In this document: positions 11,546 through 23,560 of the stretch, in pieces | Position numbering within the stretch: the first letter of the stretch is position 1 | Layout of the letters: each line of letters opens with the position of its first letter | Assembly (NCBI RefSeq): GCF_037975245.1 | Contig: NC_092563.1 | Coordinates: 7,437,501-7,501,500, forward strand | DNA from: Apostichopus japonicus | Taxonomy: Eukaryota; Echinodermata; Holothuroidea; Aspidochirotida; Stichopodidae | Direction of reading: 5' to 3' | Length of the DNA: 64,000 nt | Translations under genes and position numbers: made by a program | Notes under the pieces: model-generated | Seen by the model: only the letters and a program-made list of their open reading frames with translations | The model's database searches: none | What the model was told of the DNA's origin: nothing

Positions 11546-13570
11546 ACAATTAAGTTAAGCTGACTGTACCAGAGTACCAGGATGGCTTATTGACTGACTG
11601 GTAGGTACATGGATCTAGGCTTGGGAACTAACCTGCAGTAATGGCAATACCTAAGTGGATGGAGATGGACCCAGATTGTCCCTTGTCTATACAAGCTATC
11701 GTTTCAGAAGGATTAAGTTGTGTCACTTTCTTCCAATAACGTCATTGTTATTTGCTGATTAAAGGAAGTTGACATTTTAGCTTTCTATCTTGACAAACAC
11801 AACTCAATTGAAGAATTTTCCAAGGCAAGAAAGTTGAGAAAAATTCAAAACAATTCCCACATTTAAGGTGGATGTGTGGTTCATCAGTTGGAGAGTAGTG
11901 GTAAGGGATTGGGTGCATGGCCCCTCCTCACCATAAGACCCCCTCCTACACCATAATACCCCATCCCACCACTAGGGTCTAGGTTGAAACCCCTCACAGT
12001 CCCAGGAGGCACATTCTCTTCACCTACTATTATTATTGGTACTATTATTTGTATTGAGCACAGTCTCAATGGCTTTGGTATTTCTGATTTGTGAATTTCA
12101 GCTTCAGGTTTTGGTTGCTTGCTTTCACTGGTTTCGAAGATACTGGGATACATTCTCCACTGTTGTGGTGTAGCATTCCCAGTGGCAGAAATGGGTGTAG
12201 CAATGAGTTTCTCAACGTTCCTTGAACACTCATTGCAAAAAGAAGGGTTGCTATAAGCTGGTGTTTATCCACAAAGCCTGGGGCTGACTAACTGTAGAAC
12301 TTAGCTATAAAACACTGTTGAAGTGATGATATCATGTAAAAATTGAGATATCTCAATTTGTAGTGATAGTATATCACATTTGTATCACGAAAACTAATGA
12401 ATCAGTAACTTGCTATTAAAGTGAATTGATCAACATGTGAAAAGAAATTCAAGCATATTCACTGTTTATTCTTCCCTCATTATTTACTTACATTACATCA
12501 GACAATGAAGTTTAAGTGTTGCATAATATGTAACAACATAACCACCGCAAATAACATCACAGCTTTAACACAGGATTTTGTACAGTAGGCATACCTTCAA
12601 ATCTTCGGCTTCTTTTAACATTTACCTTGTCTAATCCCACAGAAACAAAAAAGAAGGCTATTTAAGCCAACCTGCTACAAATTTGCTGAAAACTGACTGC
12701 TCGCTCAGGTGATGATTTCACCAGAACCAAAGGAATATGAAAAAGTCTGAAAGAGGCTGCTTTCTGTCAGTAAAAATGAAGTTAGCTAATTTTTAGTTTA
12801 CATTAGTGACTATAATTGCAGGTACCAATATGCCACCTTCCAGCAGATTAACTCAGTGAATACGTTGTAACATTGTATTTTAACTCCTCGAATGATACCT
12901 TATGCCCAAAGGAATCATTCCATTGTAACTGGCCATACACAGAAAATGAAACTATACCGGAATGAAACTATTGCTATGAATAAAATGAAATTACATAAAA
13001 TCAAACAGCTTCTATTTTTGACCTATCAGATGGCATCACATAATAAAACATGACTATATAGGCAGTGACCGTTTTTACAATAATTATAGTCAAGTTGTTT
13101 GCTTGACTAATATTTACAGATATATATCCTCACATGCATGTTAATTGAAAACCCATGGCTATATAAAGATATCAATGACTTTCATCAACTCAGATTATAC
13201 AAATCAATGTAAGATTCGATCAGAAACATTCCATAACTTTGATATGCGAATTATGGTGATTTACTCTATAAAAACATACTTTGTGCTTATAACAGGCCTC
13301 TAAATTGACAACAGAGTTAAAAGTCCACCCTAAATTCTACATCCGGAGTTATAACTAATATATCCTTAGTCTGTGTGTGTTTTGCAACATCACTTCACCG
13401 CCCCTTTGACTTCCTTCAGGCTTATCGGTCCTTGCTGGTCTTTCAACGCCAAGTAGGAAGACATGGTCATTCACTATGACACAAATTCATCCAAATTCTG
13501 TCTTTTTCTCTGGCAACATCAATGATCTCAGAGGCATTAGAAAGGTGATTTGTAATTGCAATGACAAGCA
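11546..13570. other. LYRM4 3' UTR and downstream spacer
   Basis: LYRM4 ends at 13571 on the minus strand, so its 3' UTR runs leftward from 13570. Beyond that I see no gene; two short open frames near 11884-12272 have low-complexity content and no recognised motif. Confidence 0.5.
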
Positions 13571-13618
13571 TCATTCAATAACTAGTTTAGGTTCCTTGTA
13601 TAACTGGCTGATGGTAAC
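13571..13618 (-). CDS. LYRM4: LYRM4 coding exon 3 (terminal)
   Basis: Acceptor TTTCTCTCAG; encodes VTISQLYKEPKLVIE and a TGA stop at 13573-13571. Too short to be found as an open frame, but it matches the family C-terminus and the phase. Confidence 0.9.
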   Translation of the reverse strand, partial: VTISQLYKEPKLVIE

Positions 13619-15995
13619 CTGAGAGAAAGACAAGAGTAAAAAACATTTTTAGATAAGTAACAAATAATAAACTCATGATATCACTGGATTCATTGAAAGC
13701 AACATATATTTTCTTCTGGGAGGTTACAGTAGGGGGAGACTAACAAACTTAGCATTAAAGGTACATGTGAAAACAGAGTACCATATAATTTGTTCAACAG
13801 AAACAAAGGGCAGATCTCCACTGGAGACAAAACTATTTCATCTGCAACATGATCCAAACTTTTAAGTTCAATTCCTTCAAAATCATTGCTTTAATTATTC
13901 CTTTGTTGCTGAAAAGTATTGGTTTTCATCATATTGTGTTTATTTATGCTTGAGTTAACTAGTAGTCAAAGTGTCTGTAGTTGTCATAAACAATTTTTTT
14001 TTGTTAGATGTCCTTTGTTACAATATCACTTCCATACTATTACCCTCACTGCAACAATTTTTGAAAACTCACATATTCTTAGAAATTTAAACATATTTAA
14101 CTAACCCCATGATGACAGTATGACCTTTGTTACATCTGGTGACTGGTGTTAAGCTCATCTTTGCTAGGTCTGTCCTTTTCAATTCATTAGAGCAAAAACA
14201 ATCTAATTTTTAATATTTTTTTTCTTTCAAACAGATCTTGAGGAATAAACAAAAATCAAAGATATTCTGATTATATAGATAGATATTTCTGACATTATCA
14301 GTGATGGTCTCCAAAGTTTACATTCTTATGTAGTTATCATTTTACATACACAAGACTAATATTATGTTTACTTTGCACACACATTTCGTTGCTATATAGA
14401 CAATTCATGGAAGTGCAACATAGAATGTAATAAAACTATCTCAGAATTGACTCTTACCTGCCGTTTGATCAGCTGCAAATTATCTTCTGCATGTTGGACC
14501 AAACTATTAATTCTGTTCACATCAGTCTCACATTTGTGTTCCCTGAAAGCATCCTTAATTCTTCTTTGTGCATATAACCTGGCAATAACAAGAAAAAAAT
14601 TCCCATAATACAAAAATGCCACATACAATTGTCAAATGTTATATAATTCAAAGAGTAAACCTATCATTACGACTTTGTTTTATATCTGTACAGCCCACAA
14701 AGTATGTTTTGCTAATTCAACTGCGATCATGACTATAACAAACACAGAGGCTGTATTATGATACATGCTCATGATAGGATGCATGCTCATGTAAATATAA
14801 CTAATAATTATGGCACATTCAAAGATTTTTTGTTCCATATCTGGATCTGGATTGATACTACTCAACTCCCCTAAAAGGGGTAAAACGAGTAGGGTGGTGC
14901 AGTCTTGTTTATGCTGTGATTGGTTTCTGGCTGTAGTGTTGGGCGACAGCCGCTTTGAAGTTATCCTTGTCCTCAATTTCTTTGATGTGTTGTGGGAGGG
15001 CGTTCCAGTCTAGTAGGGTTTTTGGCATGAATGAGAATTTTAAACAGTTTTTGTTGCAGGGAATTTGAATGTAAGATCCGTGTCTTGAAGAGCGGACGAC
15101 CGGGCGCAGAATTGTTTGCGTTGGTATGGCAAGACGACCCAATTGGGCTTGGTATAATATGGAGACCCTAGTCACTCTTCTTCTTTCCTCCAACGGTTCC
15201 CATTTCAGTTCTTGTTTCATGTGTGACACACTGCTTGTCCTTCTGTAATCAGCGGTTACGAACCGAGCACCCCTGTTTTGAACGGTTTCTAGTTTCTGTT
15301 TGAGTTCATAGGTTGACGGATCCCATACAGATCCACAGTACTCCATTGTTGGTCAGACTTAAGATTTGTATGCTAAGATTTTGACCTGCTTTGAGCATGA
15401 ATGTAAATTTCTCTTTATAAACCCTAGAGTTTGTATAGTGTATGTGATGTGTGATACTGGCCAGATGAAAGTCTTTCTATGCCATTGTTAAGTCCGTCTG
15501 TACTTTACATTACATTTCATTACATTGCCATAGGCTTACATAGGCCTAGCTAGCCTGGGCCTAGCCTACAAATTGTAATCATACACTGTCAATTTGTCAT
15601 CTCATTATTCACCTAACTGCTGGCAGAAGCGTGTGTGTATAGGCCTTCAAACTTTTTCGTCCCACTATTGGGGCACATAACCTAATATTTCGAATAACGA
15701 CTCTTTGTTCTAATCAGTACATTCTCGCATTTGGGTTATACCCTATACACATTACAATGCTTAGGCTACATGTGTGCACTGTGAGGTTTTCTGAAGTGAT
15801 ACTGATATACTTGATAGGCCTAACTGGACGTTATGTAAACCACAGCTGAGCAAGTAAGTAGTAACTTGAGCCATGTTTTCCAATGTAACTTGTTTAAATT
15901 GCCTACCTGTAATTATAACCCGTGAAATTCGCAGACTCCCGAAGCATCGCCTTATAAAGATGTAGTACTCTCATAGTTGTTGCCTTGCTGGCCAT
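13571..15995 (-). CDS. LYRM4: LYR motif-containing protein 4 (ISD11), complete, three exons
   Basis: Small mitochondrial matrix protein that binds and stabilises the cysteine desulfurase NFS1 together with acyl carrier protein, at the first step of iron-sulfur cluster assembly. Exons on the minus strand: 15995-15907, 14578-14458 and 13618-13571, with GT/AG junctions and consistent phases (2, 0). The product is 85 residues; the human protein is about 91. Visible conserved blocks are HLYKAMLRES, FTGYNYR, the IKDAFREHK helix, LIKRQ and the terminal QLYKEPKLVIE, where the protein stops a few residues earlier than in vertebrates. The usual LYR triad reads LYK here. Intron 1 contains a LINE fragment on the same strand. 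FARS2 lies head-to-head about 1 kb away, as in human. Confidence 0.95.
14458..14578 (-). CDS. LYRM4: LYRM4 coding exon 2
   Basis: Acceptor TTGTTATTGCCAG, donor GTAAGA. Encodes LYAQRRIKDAFREHK and ends LIKRQ. Confidence 0.95.
14909..15346 (-). mobile_element. C-terminal reverse-transcriptase fragment of a non-LTR retrotransposon
   Basis: An open frame begins MEYCGSVWDPSTYELKQKLE and continues VQNRGARFVTADY and later WNALPQHIKEIE. This is the typical C-terminal tail after the RT domain of jockey/CR1-type LINEs (LEYxxxVWDP, VQxRAARFV, WNxLP). The RT core is missing, so it is 5'-truncated. It is in LYRM4 intron 1 in the same orientation and its 146 codons are uninterrupted, which points to a fairly recent insertion. 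Confidence 0.88.
15907..15995 (-). CDS. LYRM4: LYRM4 coding exon 1
   Basis: ATG at 15995; donor GTAGGC at 15906, phase 2. Encodes MASKATTMRVLHLYKAML and on to GYNYR. Confidence 0.95.
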
Positions 15996-17014
15996 GGCTA
16001 AATGAGAAGCAGGATCACGACCACCAACTCTAACGCAAGATCACCATGTAACTGAGGTCGTACCAAAGTATTACAAACGGTGATCGTGCCTTGTACATTA
16101 CACTTTTTGCCCTATACTATTAGTAGTTTCGCTACATGTCCAACAGGAACACATGAGACGGGGAATCGGGATACAGAATGAGAGAGGTGGCCAGCAGCTC
16201 TTTACCTTAGTTAGAGAAAAGTTCTCTGCAGGTTTCTAATTGCATTGAATCTAGCCAAAATCTACGACCATACTATATTATCGAAGAGTGTCCAGAAATA
16301 CATGCTAATCAGGCAAGTTATGATGTGATGAACCTACTCTACCGTGGTCTAACTTAGGCCTATTCCTTAGTTTGGGCCAGTTACACTACAGTGTTGTTTA
16401 CCTCTACCTCTACATACCTCTACAACACAAAGCATCTTTGAGTACTTACACTTACTAGAGTAGTGCGTTTGCCATGGTGGTGGTGGGAAACGCTGGGTGG
16501 GAGAGGTCTTGGTACTAGAGATTGAGAAATGCGCTTCAATTTCCGATATAAATGTTCAATTATGTTAGCAAGTGATTACTTTCATTGATTCAAGAAAAGT
16601 CTTTGTTGAGAATTGTCATGCTTGTTGACTTCAATAATATATATATGATGATGAAATTCTCAATATAAAATTACTCAGAGAAACTGAGACCCCTCCCACA
16701 CTGCCACTGATCACACTCATAAATTTTCCTCAATGTTGGAAAGTCTGTCAATGTCACAATATATTTATATCTGGAATATCAAATTTAGTTTATGGCATTG
16801 CATATATTATAGGGGACTAGTAATTTATCATTTCAAACAGTATGGTACAAACTAATGGATATAAACTTCTGAAAGTGATTTTGTTCAAATGCTACATACA
16901 GTATTAAGATCTATAGCAGTATATTCCAACTTCAACTGTTGGAATATTGGAATGTTGAAATATTGATGAACTCACAATGTGTTTTTTTGGTCTTTCTTTC
17001 ATTCATGCACCAGA
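15996..17014. promoter_or_regulatory. Divergent LYRM4/FARS2 intergenic region, probable bidirectional promoter
   Basis: The start codons of LYRM4 (minus) and FARS2 (plus) are about 1 kb apart and diverge. No other gene lies between them. I see no strong TATA box for either. A shared promoter is inferred from the arrangement, which is conserved with human; a FARS2 5' UTR exon may also lie here. Confidence 0.55.
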
Positions 17015-17644
17015 ATGAAGTTCCTCCATAGTATTAACCGACTGCAGAAGACTTTGTTTAGCAGTTCTTTTTATCTTCATTGCCATCATGCAAGCAAAAC
17101 CAGCAGCCAATTAGGCTTTCAAATTCTTAGTTGGAAGGTACACCATCAGACTTTTGCAACAAAGTCTTCTCAAGATCACGAAATTAGCGTATCAGGAAAG
17201 AAACTGATCTCGGATGACTTTACAACTGCTACTCCAAAAATCCTGTCTAGGGTCGGTACAAATCTTCACAATCAAGAAGGGCATCCCCTTTGCATCATCA
17301 AAGAACAGATTAGAGATTACTTTTACCGGAGTTCCCTGAACAAGAGGGGCAACCCTCTGTTTTCAATTTATGATAACCTATCACCAGTGGTTACGGTGTG
17401 GCAGAATTTTGACAGTGTCCTTGTACCTGGTGATCATGTTAGCCGTAGAAAGGGAGACAATTACTACTTGAACCGAGAATTCATGCTGAGGGCTCACACA
17501 TCAGCTCATCAACACGAACTAGTCAACTCTGGACTCGATGCCTTCCTCGTAGCCGGTGATGTTTACCGGAGAGATGAAATTGACGCTACTCACTTCCCAG
17601 TGTTTCATCAAATGGAAGGGGTTCGACTCTTCTCGGACTTTGAG
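17015..17644 (+). CDS. FARS2: FARS2 coding exon 1
   Basis: 210 codons from the ATG to GAG before donor GTAACA. Carries the presequence, the N-terminal half of the catalytic domain and motif 2. Confidence 0.95.
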
Positions 17645-20600
17645 GTAACAATTGTTCCATGTTTAAGTTAAAGTTTAAGTTTAAGTTAATATTGCTTCAA
17701 TGTTGTTCCTTGGAGGAAATCATTTGAGTCTGTTTTCGAATAAGAGATCGTTGATAGAAACTTCTTGTTAAAATTGCAGCATTATATTCAAATTGTTTCA
17801 CAAGGTAGTAATGTTATCAATTGTTACTTGTATAAAAGGTTGTGACAAAAGAGAAATATCTTAAACTATGACCTTTGTGATGATCTTTACTGAATTTTGT
17901 ATTTGGATCACTAACCATTTCAAACTCTTTCCAACAGCCTCTTTCTTGGCTATGCAAGAAAAAGTCTAGAAAATTTACCAGTTCCATAGATATACTGTAG
18001 GAATGATGGGAGTTTATTAATTCACTGTCGGTTTGACAAAAAATTGAGTTTAACAAGAATATTACGATCAAGTATGAAAATATACCAGAAAAGTAGATAC
18101 AAACTTGCCATCAAGTTCTGATAATGCAAGTAGGTTAGCAATTTAAGTGAAATCTTTTTCATTAACTCACTGAAAAGGTCAGTTCACCTGTTGAGAAAAG
18201 CATTCAGTGCTTCTAAGAATTTGTCCAACTGTCATCAAACCCATATGAATTTTGTCAAAGATCTGAGCCTGCGGTTTCTCTCATCTCAATCTTGCAGTTA
18301 TTTGAGAAGTATCCAGATGCTAACCTAAAACTGTTTTGCAATGATACAGTCAGAATCCAAGAGAAACAGGAGCACCATACACTGGAGGCCGTGAAATTGG
18401 TTGAGTTTGATTTAAAACAAACACTAGAGGGACTTGCAAAATATCTCTTTGGAGAAGGTAAGTACTGTAAGATATCCATTTTGTTCAAATTCTTGTTTCA
18501 TTGCTAACTTGTACAAGTCTGGCACTCAGCTTCATTGCAACGATAAATTAGTGTGTTCTGTTTGATTGCTTAAATGCCAAAAGGGTATATTTTGTAAGAA
18601 GTGAACAACAGGTAATGTTAATCCTGGTAAAAGAACAATCATCTTGTTAACTCCAGTCCCTCCTCTATTTTCATCCTGCCCCCTGTTCCCCTGTTCTCAT
18701 CCTGTCCCCTGTCTCCCCTTCCCCTATTATCATCCTGCCCAACCCCCCCCTCTCTATTCTCATCCTGCCCCCCACACTTTCACTCAAACAGGTTTTTAAA
18801 TCAAGCATATTTTTAATCCTTTTGCTTTAATCACTTGATTAAACAATTAAGTGTAGTTTCCTTGTGTACATAATTTCTCAAAACTGAAAATGTTTTTATT
18901 TCTCTTTTCTTTTCCCCCTTTTTATCAGAAATTGAAGTAAGATGGGTTGTTACAGACTTTCCATTTACACATCCATCATTTGAGTTAGAAATAAAGTTTC
19001 AGGGGGAATGGCTGGAGGTGTTAGGTTGTGGAATCATGGAACAGGAACTTCTACATTCAGGTATGATTGATGGTATGATCAAGTAGGGCATTGATGAGCT
19101 CTACTATTCAGGGAAGAATTCACATTACATATATACATATTAGGCACTTATATAGCGCTGCTACATTGAGATCGTAGCACTTTGACAACTTAGCCTTGGT
19201 CAATGGTAACTTGTCACACCTACACACCAAAGTGTGCGCAATTCAATCAATCTCTCCTGGGGCACCAGAGTGCACTACAACCATGTGTCCCCGGGGGACT
19301 ACCCATAGGGTGCAGCCACAAACCAGCGCACGCAACTATATGTACAAGTCACCTCGCAAGTCCCCATTTATACACCTGGGTGAAGAGAAGCAATGGAGAT
19401 AAAGTGCCTTGCCCAAGGACACAACGCAATGATCTGGCCAGGGCTCGAACCTGTAATCTTTAGATCACAAGTCCACTGCCTTAACTACTTGACCACAACG
19501 CCCTCACATTGGCAGGGACGGTGGAAGAGGGTGCAATCATAGAGGAGCAAGGGTAGCAGGACGTTACAGTGTGTCACTAATGGGCTATTCTATAATTGCA
19601 TGAGGAAATGAATGAATTTTCACTCAGAAGTGAAGAGCACATGCCCCCTGGCCCCACATGCCCCTGGCCCCATGTCCTGTGCCCCACAGGGCCCACACCA
19701 CCTTTCCCTGGTACCACCTACCCTGTTTTCAACATATGGAGAAAATTGGGGCCAGTTTTGGCTTTTGCCAGAGGGAATTCTGAGAATGTAGCATCAGATA
19801 TGATTTTGACTTGATTTGATAGTTTTTCAAAGGCTCAAGTTTGCCTCATTTGTAGAGGTGGGAAAAGTATGCAATTGTTTTGCACAACTGTTTCATGTTG
19901 ATGAGCACTACATATGTTAGGGTGTTAACTTTGCAGAGTTCTTCCTATTAGAACCTATGGGTCCGTATCACTATGGTAATGAAAATTCTTGGCTAGGGTT
20001 TGAGAAATAAATAGGTGATTGAAGTTAATTGTCCAAATTTTGTTCACACCTCTGTTCCAATTGAATTATTGAAACTTTATCAGGTCAAATAGATGTGCTG
20101 TTGTAATTGACAGACGTCTTTTGCTATTTCAGCTGGTGCTGGACACAAGATTGGCTATGCATTTGGTCTCGGACTGGAGCGCCTTGCCATGGTCCTCTTC
20201 AATATTCCAGATATCCGTCTCTTCTGGAGCTTAGATCCTCGATTCATCAATCAATTCAAAGTGCCTGATCCACATAAAGTAAAATTTAAGGTAGGAATTA
20301 TTCAAATACTAGTTTCTAACTTCTTTACATTTTTCTTTAATAACAATCTTACAAATTGACAGAAGTTTCTGAGTTCTCATTCACTTTGGAATTACACAGA
20401 CACAACAATCTTTGTTTCTGTTTCCAGAGAGAATATTTTCAGCTATGACCGTCAATTATATAACAACTGCCTTTGGATATATAGAGGGTGGTATTCTTGT
20501 ATCTATATAACACAGACTTCACATTGAGGTTGGTCTATGTGTATATAAGCCTTGGCCATTCATACCGTAATGGGGAAACGCTACCACTCTGCATCTTTGA

Positions 20601-21477
20601 ATCCGAGTGCATTGCTATTTAACATCTTTGCTATATAGGTACATTCACTTTAATAGGATGCCCTCAGGGTGCATTGTAGAGAGGTTCTTCTCATTGAAAT
20701 TTAAAGGGAGGTCAAAAGGTGTGCTGTAGTAACTTATGTGTGTGTTATTTTAGTACTGTTTAAGTGTCTGGCTATCGGCACTTAAACAGAACGTTGGATG
20801 AGGATGAGCAGGGAGGATTTACCAAACTTTCATCTTGCTATTTTACACCTATGTAAGATGAAAGTGAGCCTCAGGGCAAAGTTTACATGTTCATTGACAT
20901 ATGTATTGGGGGAACAAGATTTTGTGACCCCCATGCATCATTCCCATTCCCCCCCCCCCCTTAATCTCCGTTCAGCTTAGTCATTCTGAACATCCAGGAT
21001 ATATCTGACTTTCAAATGATCTCAACTGAACTGATCTTAAATAGTTTCTTTCAGTCAAATGTACTTGTGTCAAGAAATTTACTTGATTTAACAACAAAAG
21101 GAATCCTGATAAAGACTTGTTAAAATTTAAAAAAATATGAAATCACCATGTGCCTCTTTTTTATGTTTGTTTCCCCTCCTCAGCCATTCAGCAAGTTCCC
21201 TCCAGTTTTTCACGACATTTCTTTCTGGTGTCCCGATGACGGTTTTATTTCAAATGACTTTTATGACCTGGTGAGGTCAGTGGCAGGAGAAACGGCTGAG
21301 AAAGTGGAACTGATTGATGATTTCCTTCATCCGAAGACTGGAAGGATAAGTCACTGCTACAGAATCACATACAGGAGTATGGATAAAACACTGACAAAGG
21401 ATGAAGTGGGCTTAATCCACTCCGACCTCACCAGCAAATGCAATACGCTATTGGGTGTTGAGGTTCGTGGAAAGTAA
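17015..21477 (+). CDS. FARS2: Mitochondrial phenylalanyl-tRNA synthetase, complete, five exons
   Basis: Monomeric class II enzyme that charges mitochondrial tRNA-Phe with phenylalanine using ATP. Coding exons: 17015-17644, 18298-18457, 18929-19060, 20133-20290 and 21184-21477, all GT/AG with matching phases (0,1,1,0). The product is 457 residues; the human one is 451. The first about 60 residues are basic and Ser/Thr-rich, as expected for a mitochondrial presequence. The catalytic core follows: [33 protein letters not shown], motif 2 [10 protein letters not shown], the phenylalanine-pocket region [20 protein letters not shown], and motif 3 GLGLERLAM near residue 320. The last exon encodes the ferredoxin-fold anticodon-binding domain ([28 protein letters not shown]). 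I start at ATG 17015; an upstream GTG at 16979 in frame is unlikely. No catalytic residue looks lost. AATAAA at 21912 is a possible polyadenylation signal. Confidence 0.97.
18298..18457 (+). CDS. FARS2: FARS2 coding exon 2
   Basis: Acceptor TCAATCTTGCAG, donor GTAAGT, phase 1 at the end. Contains [20 protein letters not shown], conserved in mitochondrial PheRS. Confidence 0.96.
18929..19060 (+). CDS. FARS2: FARS2 coding exon 3
   Basis: Acceptor CTTTTTATCAG, donor GTATGA. Contains [12 protein letters not shown] and [13 protein letters not shown] of the active site. Confidence 0.96.
19130..19503 (-). mobile_element. tRNA-derived SINE in FARS2 intron 3
   Basis: Read on the minus strand from 19503, it starts GGGCGTTGTGGTCAAGTAGT (A-box region), has GGTTCGAGCCC (B box), then a central piece with CCTTGGGCAAGGCAC, and ends near AGCGCTATATAAGTGCC. 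This is the layout of a tRNA-headed SINE with a conserved central domain. The anticodon-like position reads GTG, so the head may come from tRNA-His. It is inserted antisense to FARS2. Confidence 0.8.
20133..20290 (+). CDS. FARS2: FARS2 coding exon 4
   Basis: Acceptor TTGCTATTTCAG, donor GTAGGA. Contains class II motif 3, [10 protein letters not shown], and DIRLFWS. Confidence 0.97.
21184..21477 (+). CDS. FARS2: FARS2 coding exon 5 (terminal, anticodon-binding domain)
   Basis: Acceptor TCCCCTCCTCAG; 97 codons plus TAA. Encodes the FDX-ACB domain. Its 3' half is partly duplicated three times just downstream. Confidence 0.97.
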   Translation, partial: PFSKFPPVFHDISFWCPDDGFISNDFYDLVRSVAGETAEKVELIDDFLHPKTGRISHCYRITYRSMDKTLTKDEVGLIHSDLTSKCNTLLGVEVRGK

Positions 21478-21950
21478 CAGATTAGAGGGCTAATCAGGGA
21501 CTCATTCAAGGCAGCAAAACTCTTCATCACATACAACCACATGTAATAGGAGTATGGATAAAACACTGACAAAGGAAGAAGTGGGGTTAATCCACTCAGA
21601 CCTCACCAGCTATTGGGTGTTGAGGTTCGTGGAAAGTAACAGTTTAGAGGGCTAATCAGGAACTCATTCAAGGCAGCAAAATTCTTCATCACATACAACC
21701 ACATGTAATAGGAGCATGGATAAAACACTGACAAAGCAAGAAGTGGGGTTACTCCAATCTGACCTCACCAGCAAATGCAATATGCTATTGGGTGTTGAGG
21801 TTCAAGGACAGAAAGTACTAATATGGAAGTCCTTTAATACAGCCTAGACTACTGTTACATGCAATCTTTTATAGGAAGGAGTAGGGCATCGTGGACCTCA
21901 TCAGCCAATGGAATAAAGCATTTGGTCTTGAGGTTTGTGGAATGAGTCAC
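21478..21950 (+). repeat. Partial tandem copies of the FARS2 last exon
   Basis: The block starting AGTATGGATAAAACACTGAC in the exon at 21375 recurs at 21550 and, with one change (AGCATGG), at 21713. Each copy runs through the ATTGGGTGTTGAGGTTC codons and, in copy 2, the GGAAAGTAACAG stop region plus the following 3' UTR. A fourth, degraded piece (TTTGGTCTTGAGGTTTGTGG) ends near 21940. Copy 2 lacks the AAATGCAATACG segment. They lie after the stop and so in the 3' UTR or flank. Confidence 0.92.
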
Positions 21951-23040
21951 AGATGAATTTAATGTTCTGCTTACCGGCTGATTATTTAATTTTAGCTCGA
22001 GTTAAGATATAAAGACGATGATCTTTAATGGTTCAAATGAACCAGAAAGAGGTGAAGACAGGATGCCAGGGGAGGGAGAAAATTATCCACCACACTTTAA
22101 AGTTCCAAACCTGATGCTTTGAATAATACAGACCACAAACTTAAGCTTTCTCTGTAACTGATTTCTGAGTTATGTTCACACCCACTCCATAATTCTTGGT
22201 CAAAAGTACTCCCCAGTTTTTATCTCAAAAATAACAAAGATATAAAACAAACAACATTGTTAAAATCTTCTACACATTTTAATGACATCATGCAATGGTT
22301 AATACTGCAATATGGTCATTTTCACAAACTTTATAATCTTTTACAAGGTTCTGTTTAATACTTACAAATAGTTCACACATTACAAAACCCAACCTGCAGG
22401 TCTGTGTAAACACTTTATGTACAAATTTATTCAACATAGAAAATTCAACAACAAAAAAAACTCCCGACTTTGTTATTACGTTGTTTTCAATGACCAGATA
22501 TTCTTACGCTGGATAAAACTGTTACCATAGTTACATCTTCTAAGGGTCTTTATGGCATAAAATAACTACTGGCATTCTTAGAGTAAAATACGACTATTTC
22601 TATAAATTTGGCTTAGATGATAGATTTACTATTCATTAGAGATCAATTTCATTAGTATTACCCCAAACTAGGCTAGATAGTCTGACAATGGTCACCCACC
22701 CCTGCTGAAATTTCAACAATCATTTTCTACTGCCACTCTGATGAAAGTTCTTAAATCCACAATGAGATGATTAATTGTCAATGTTAACTAACATTGAACA
22801 ATGGCTGGGAATAATTGTTGAAGATCATAGCCTCTAGGAAAATAATTTTGAAAACTTAAAGCAATGACCCTTAATATGAGTGTACAATATACAGACCATA
22901 TTACAGACCATATACAGACCAATATACAGACCATATTACTGACCAATCACAGGGCTCCTGCACCTACTAAAAATGTGAAAACAACACACACCCAGTTGGT
23001 GACCCGCCAGATGAGATAGCAAAAACTTGAATACTAGAGC
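21951..23040. other. FARS2 3' flank
   Basis: AT-rich sequence with no open frame of interest. Near 22890-22950 the word ATACAGACCA repeats four times in a short stretch. Confidence 0.4.
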
Positions 23041-23059
23041 TACTTGACCCACACATACA

Positions 23060-23560
23060 CTATTATGACTTTAGGTCAGATGTCCGACCTGCAGTTTATC
23101 AGACATGCAGGTCCAAGGGATCTACACCTTAGTTTATTAGACCTGCGATTCATTAGACCTGCACATGTTTATCAGACCTGCAGACCTATTACACTCTGCA
23201 CATTAGTTAATCAGACCTGCAGATCCATTAAACCTGCACATACACTGTAACACACCTGCACGTCAGTTTCAGACCTGCAGGTTCAATGGATCTACACCTT
23301 GGTTTATTAGACCTGCAGATTCATTAGACCTGCACATCAATTTACCAGACCTGCAGACTTATTACACCGGCACATTAGTTAATCAGACCTGCAGATCCCT
23401 TAAACTTGCACATTAATTTAACAGACCTGCAGATCCATTAAACCTGCACATTCACTGTAACAGACCTGCAGATTCATTGGTCCCACACCAGTATATCAGA
23501 CCTGCACATCTGGTATTAGACCTGCAGATCCAGTTAAGCCTGCAGGTACAATACCAAACC
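23060..23560. repeat. Minisatellite built on AGACCTGCAG words
   Basis: More than ten copies of (C)AGACCTGCAG with variable spacers of about 20-50 bp (ATTCATTAGACCTGCACAT and similar), many containing a PstI site CTGCAG. Order is irregular. It lies between the convergent FARS2 and PCIF1 genes. Confidence 0.85.

Noticed and set aside
16977-17014. Earlier FARS2 start (ATG 16977 or GTG 16979)
   Set aside because: ATG 16977 is in another frame and stops within 14 codons; GTG is an improbable start in an animal gene when an in-frame ATG follows at 17015.
23060-23560. CRISPR-like spaced repeat
   Set aside because: Spacing is irregular, repeats are about 10 bp, and the DNA is eukaryotic.
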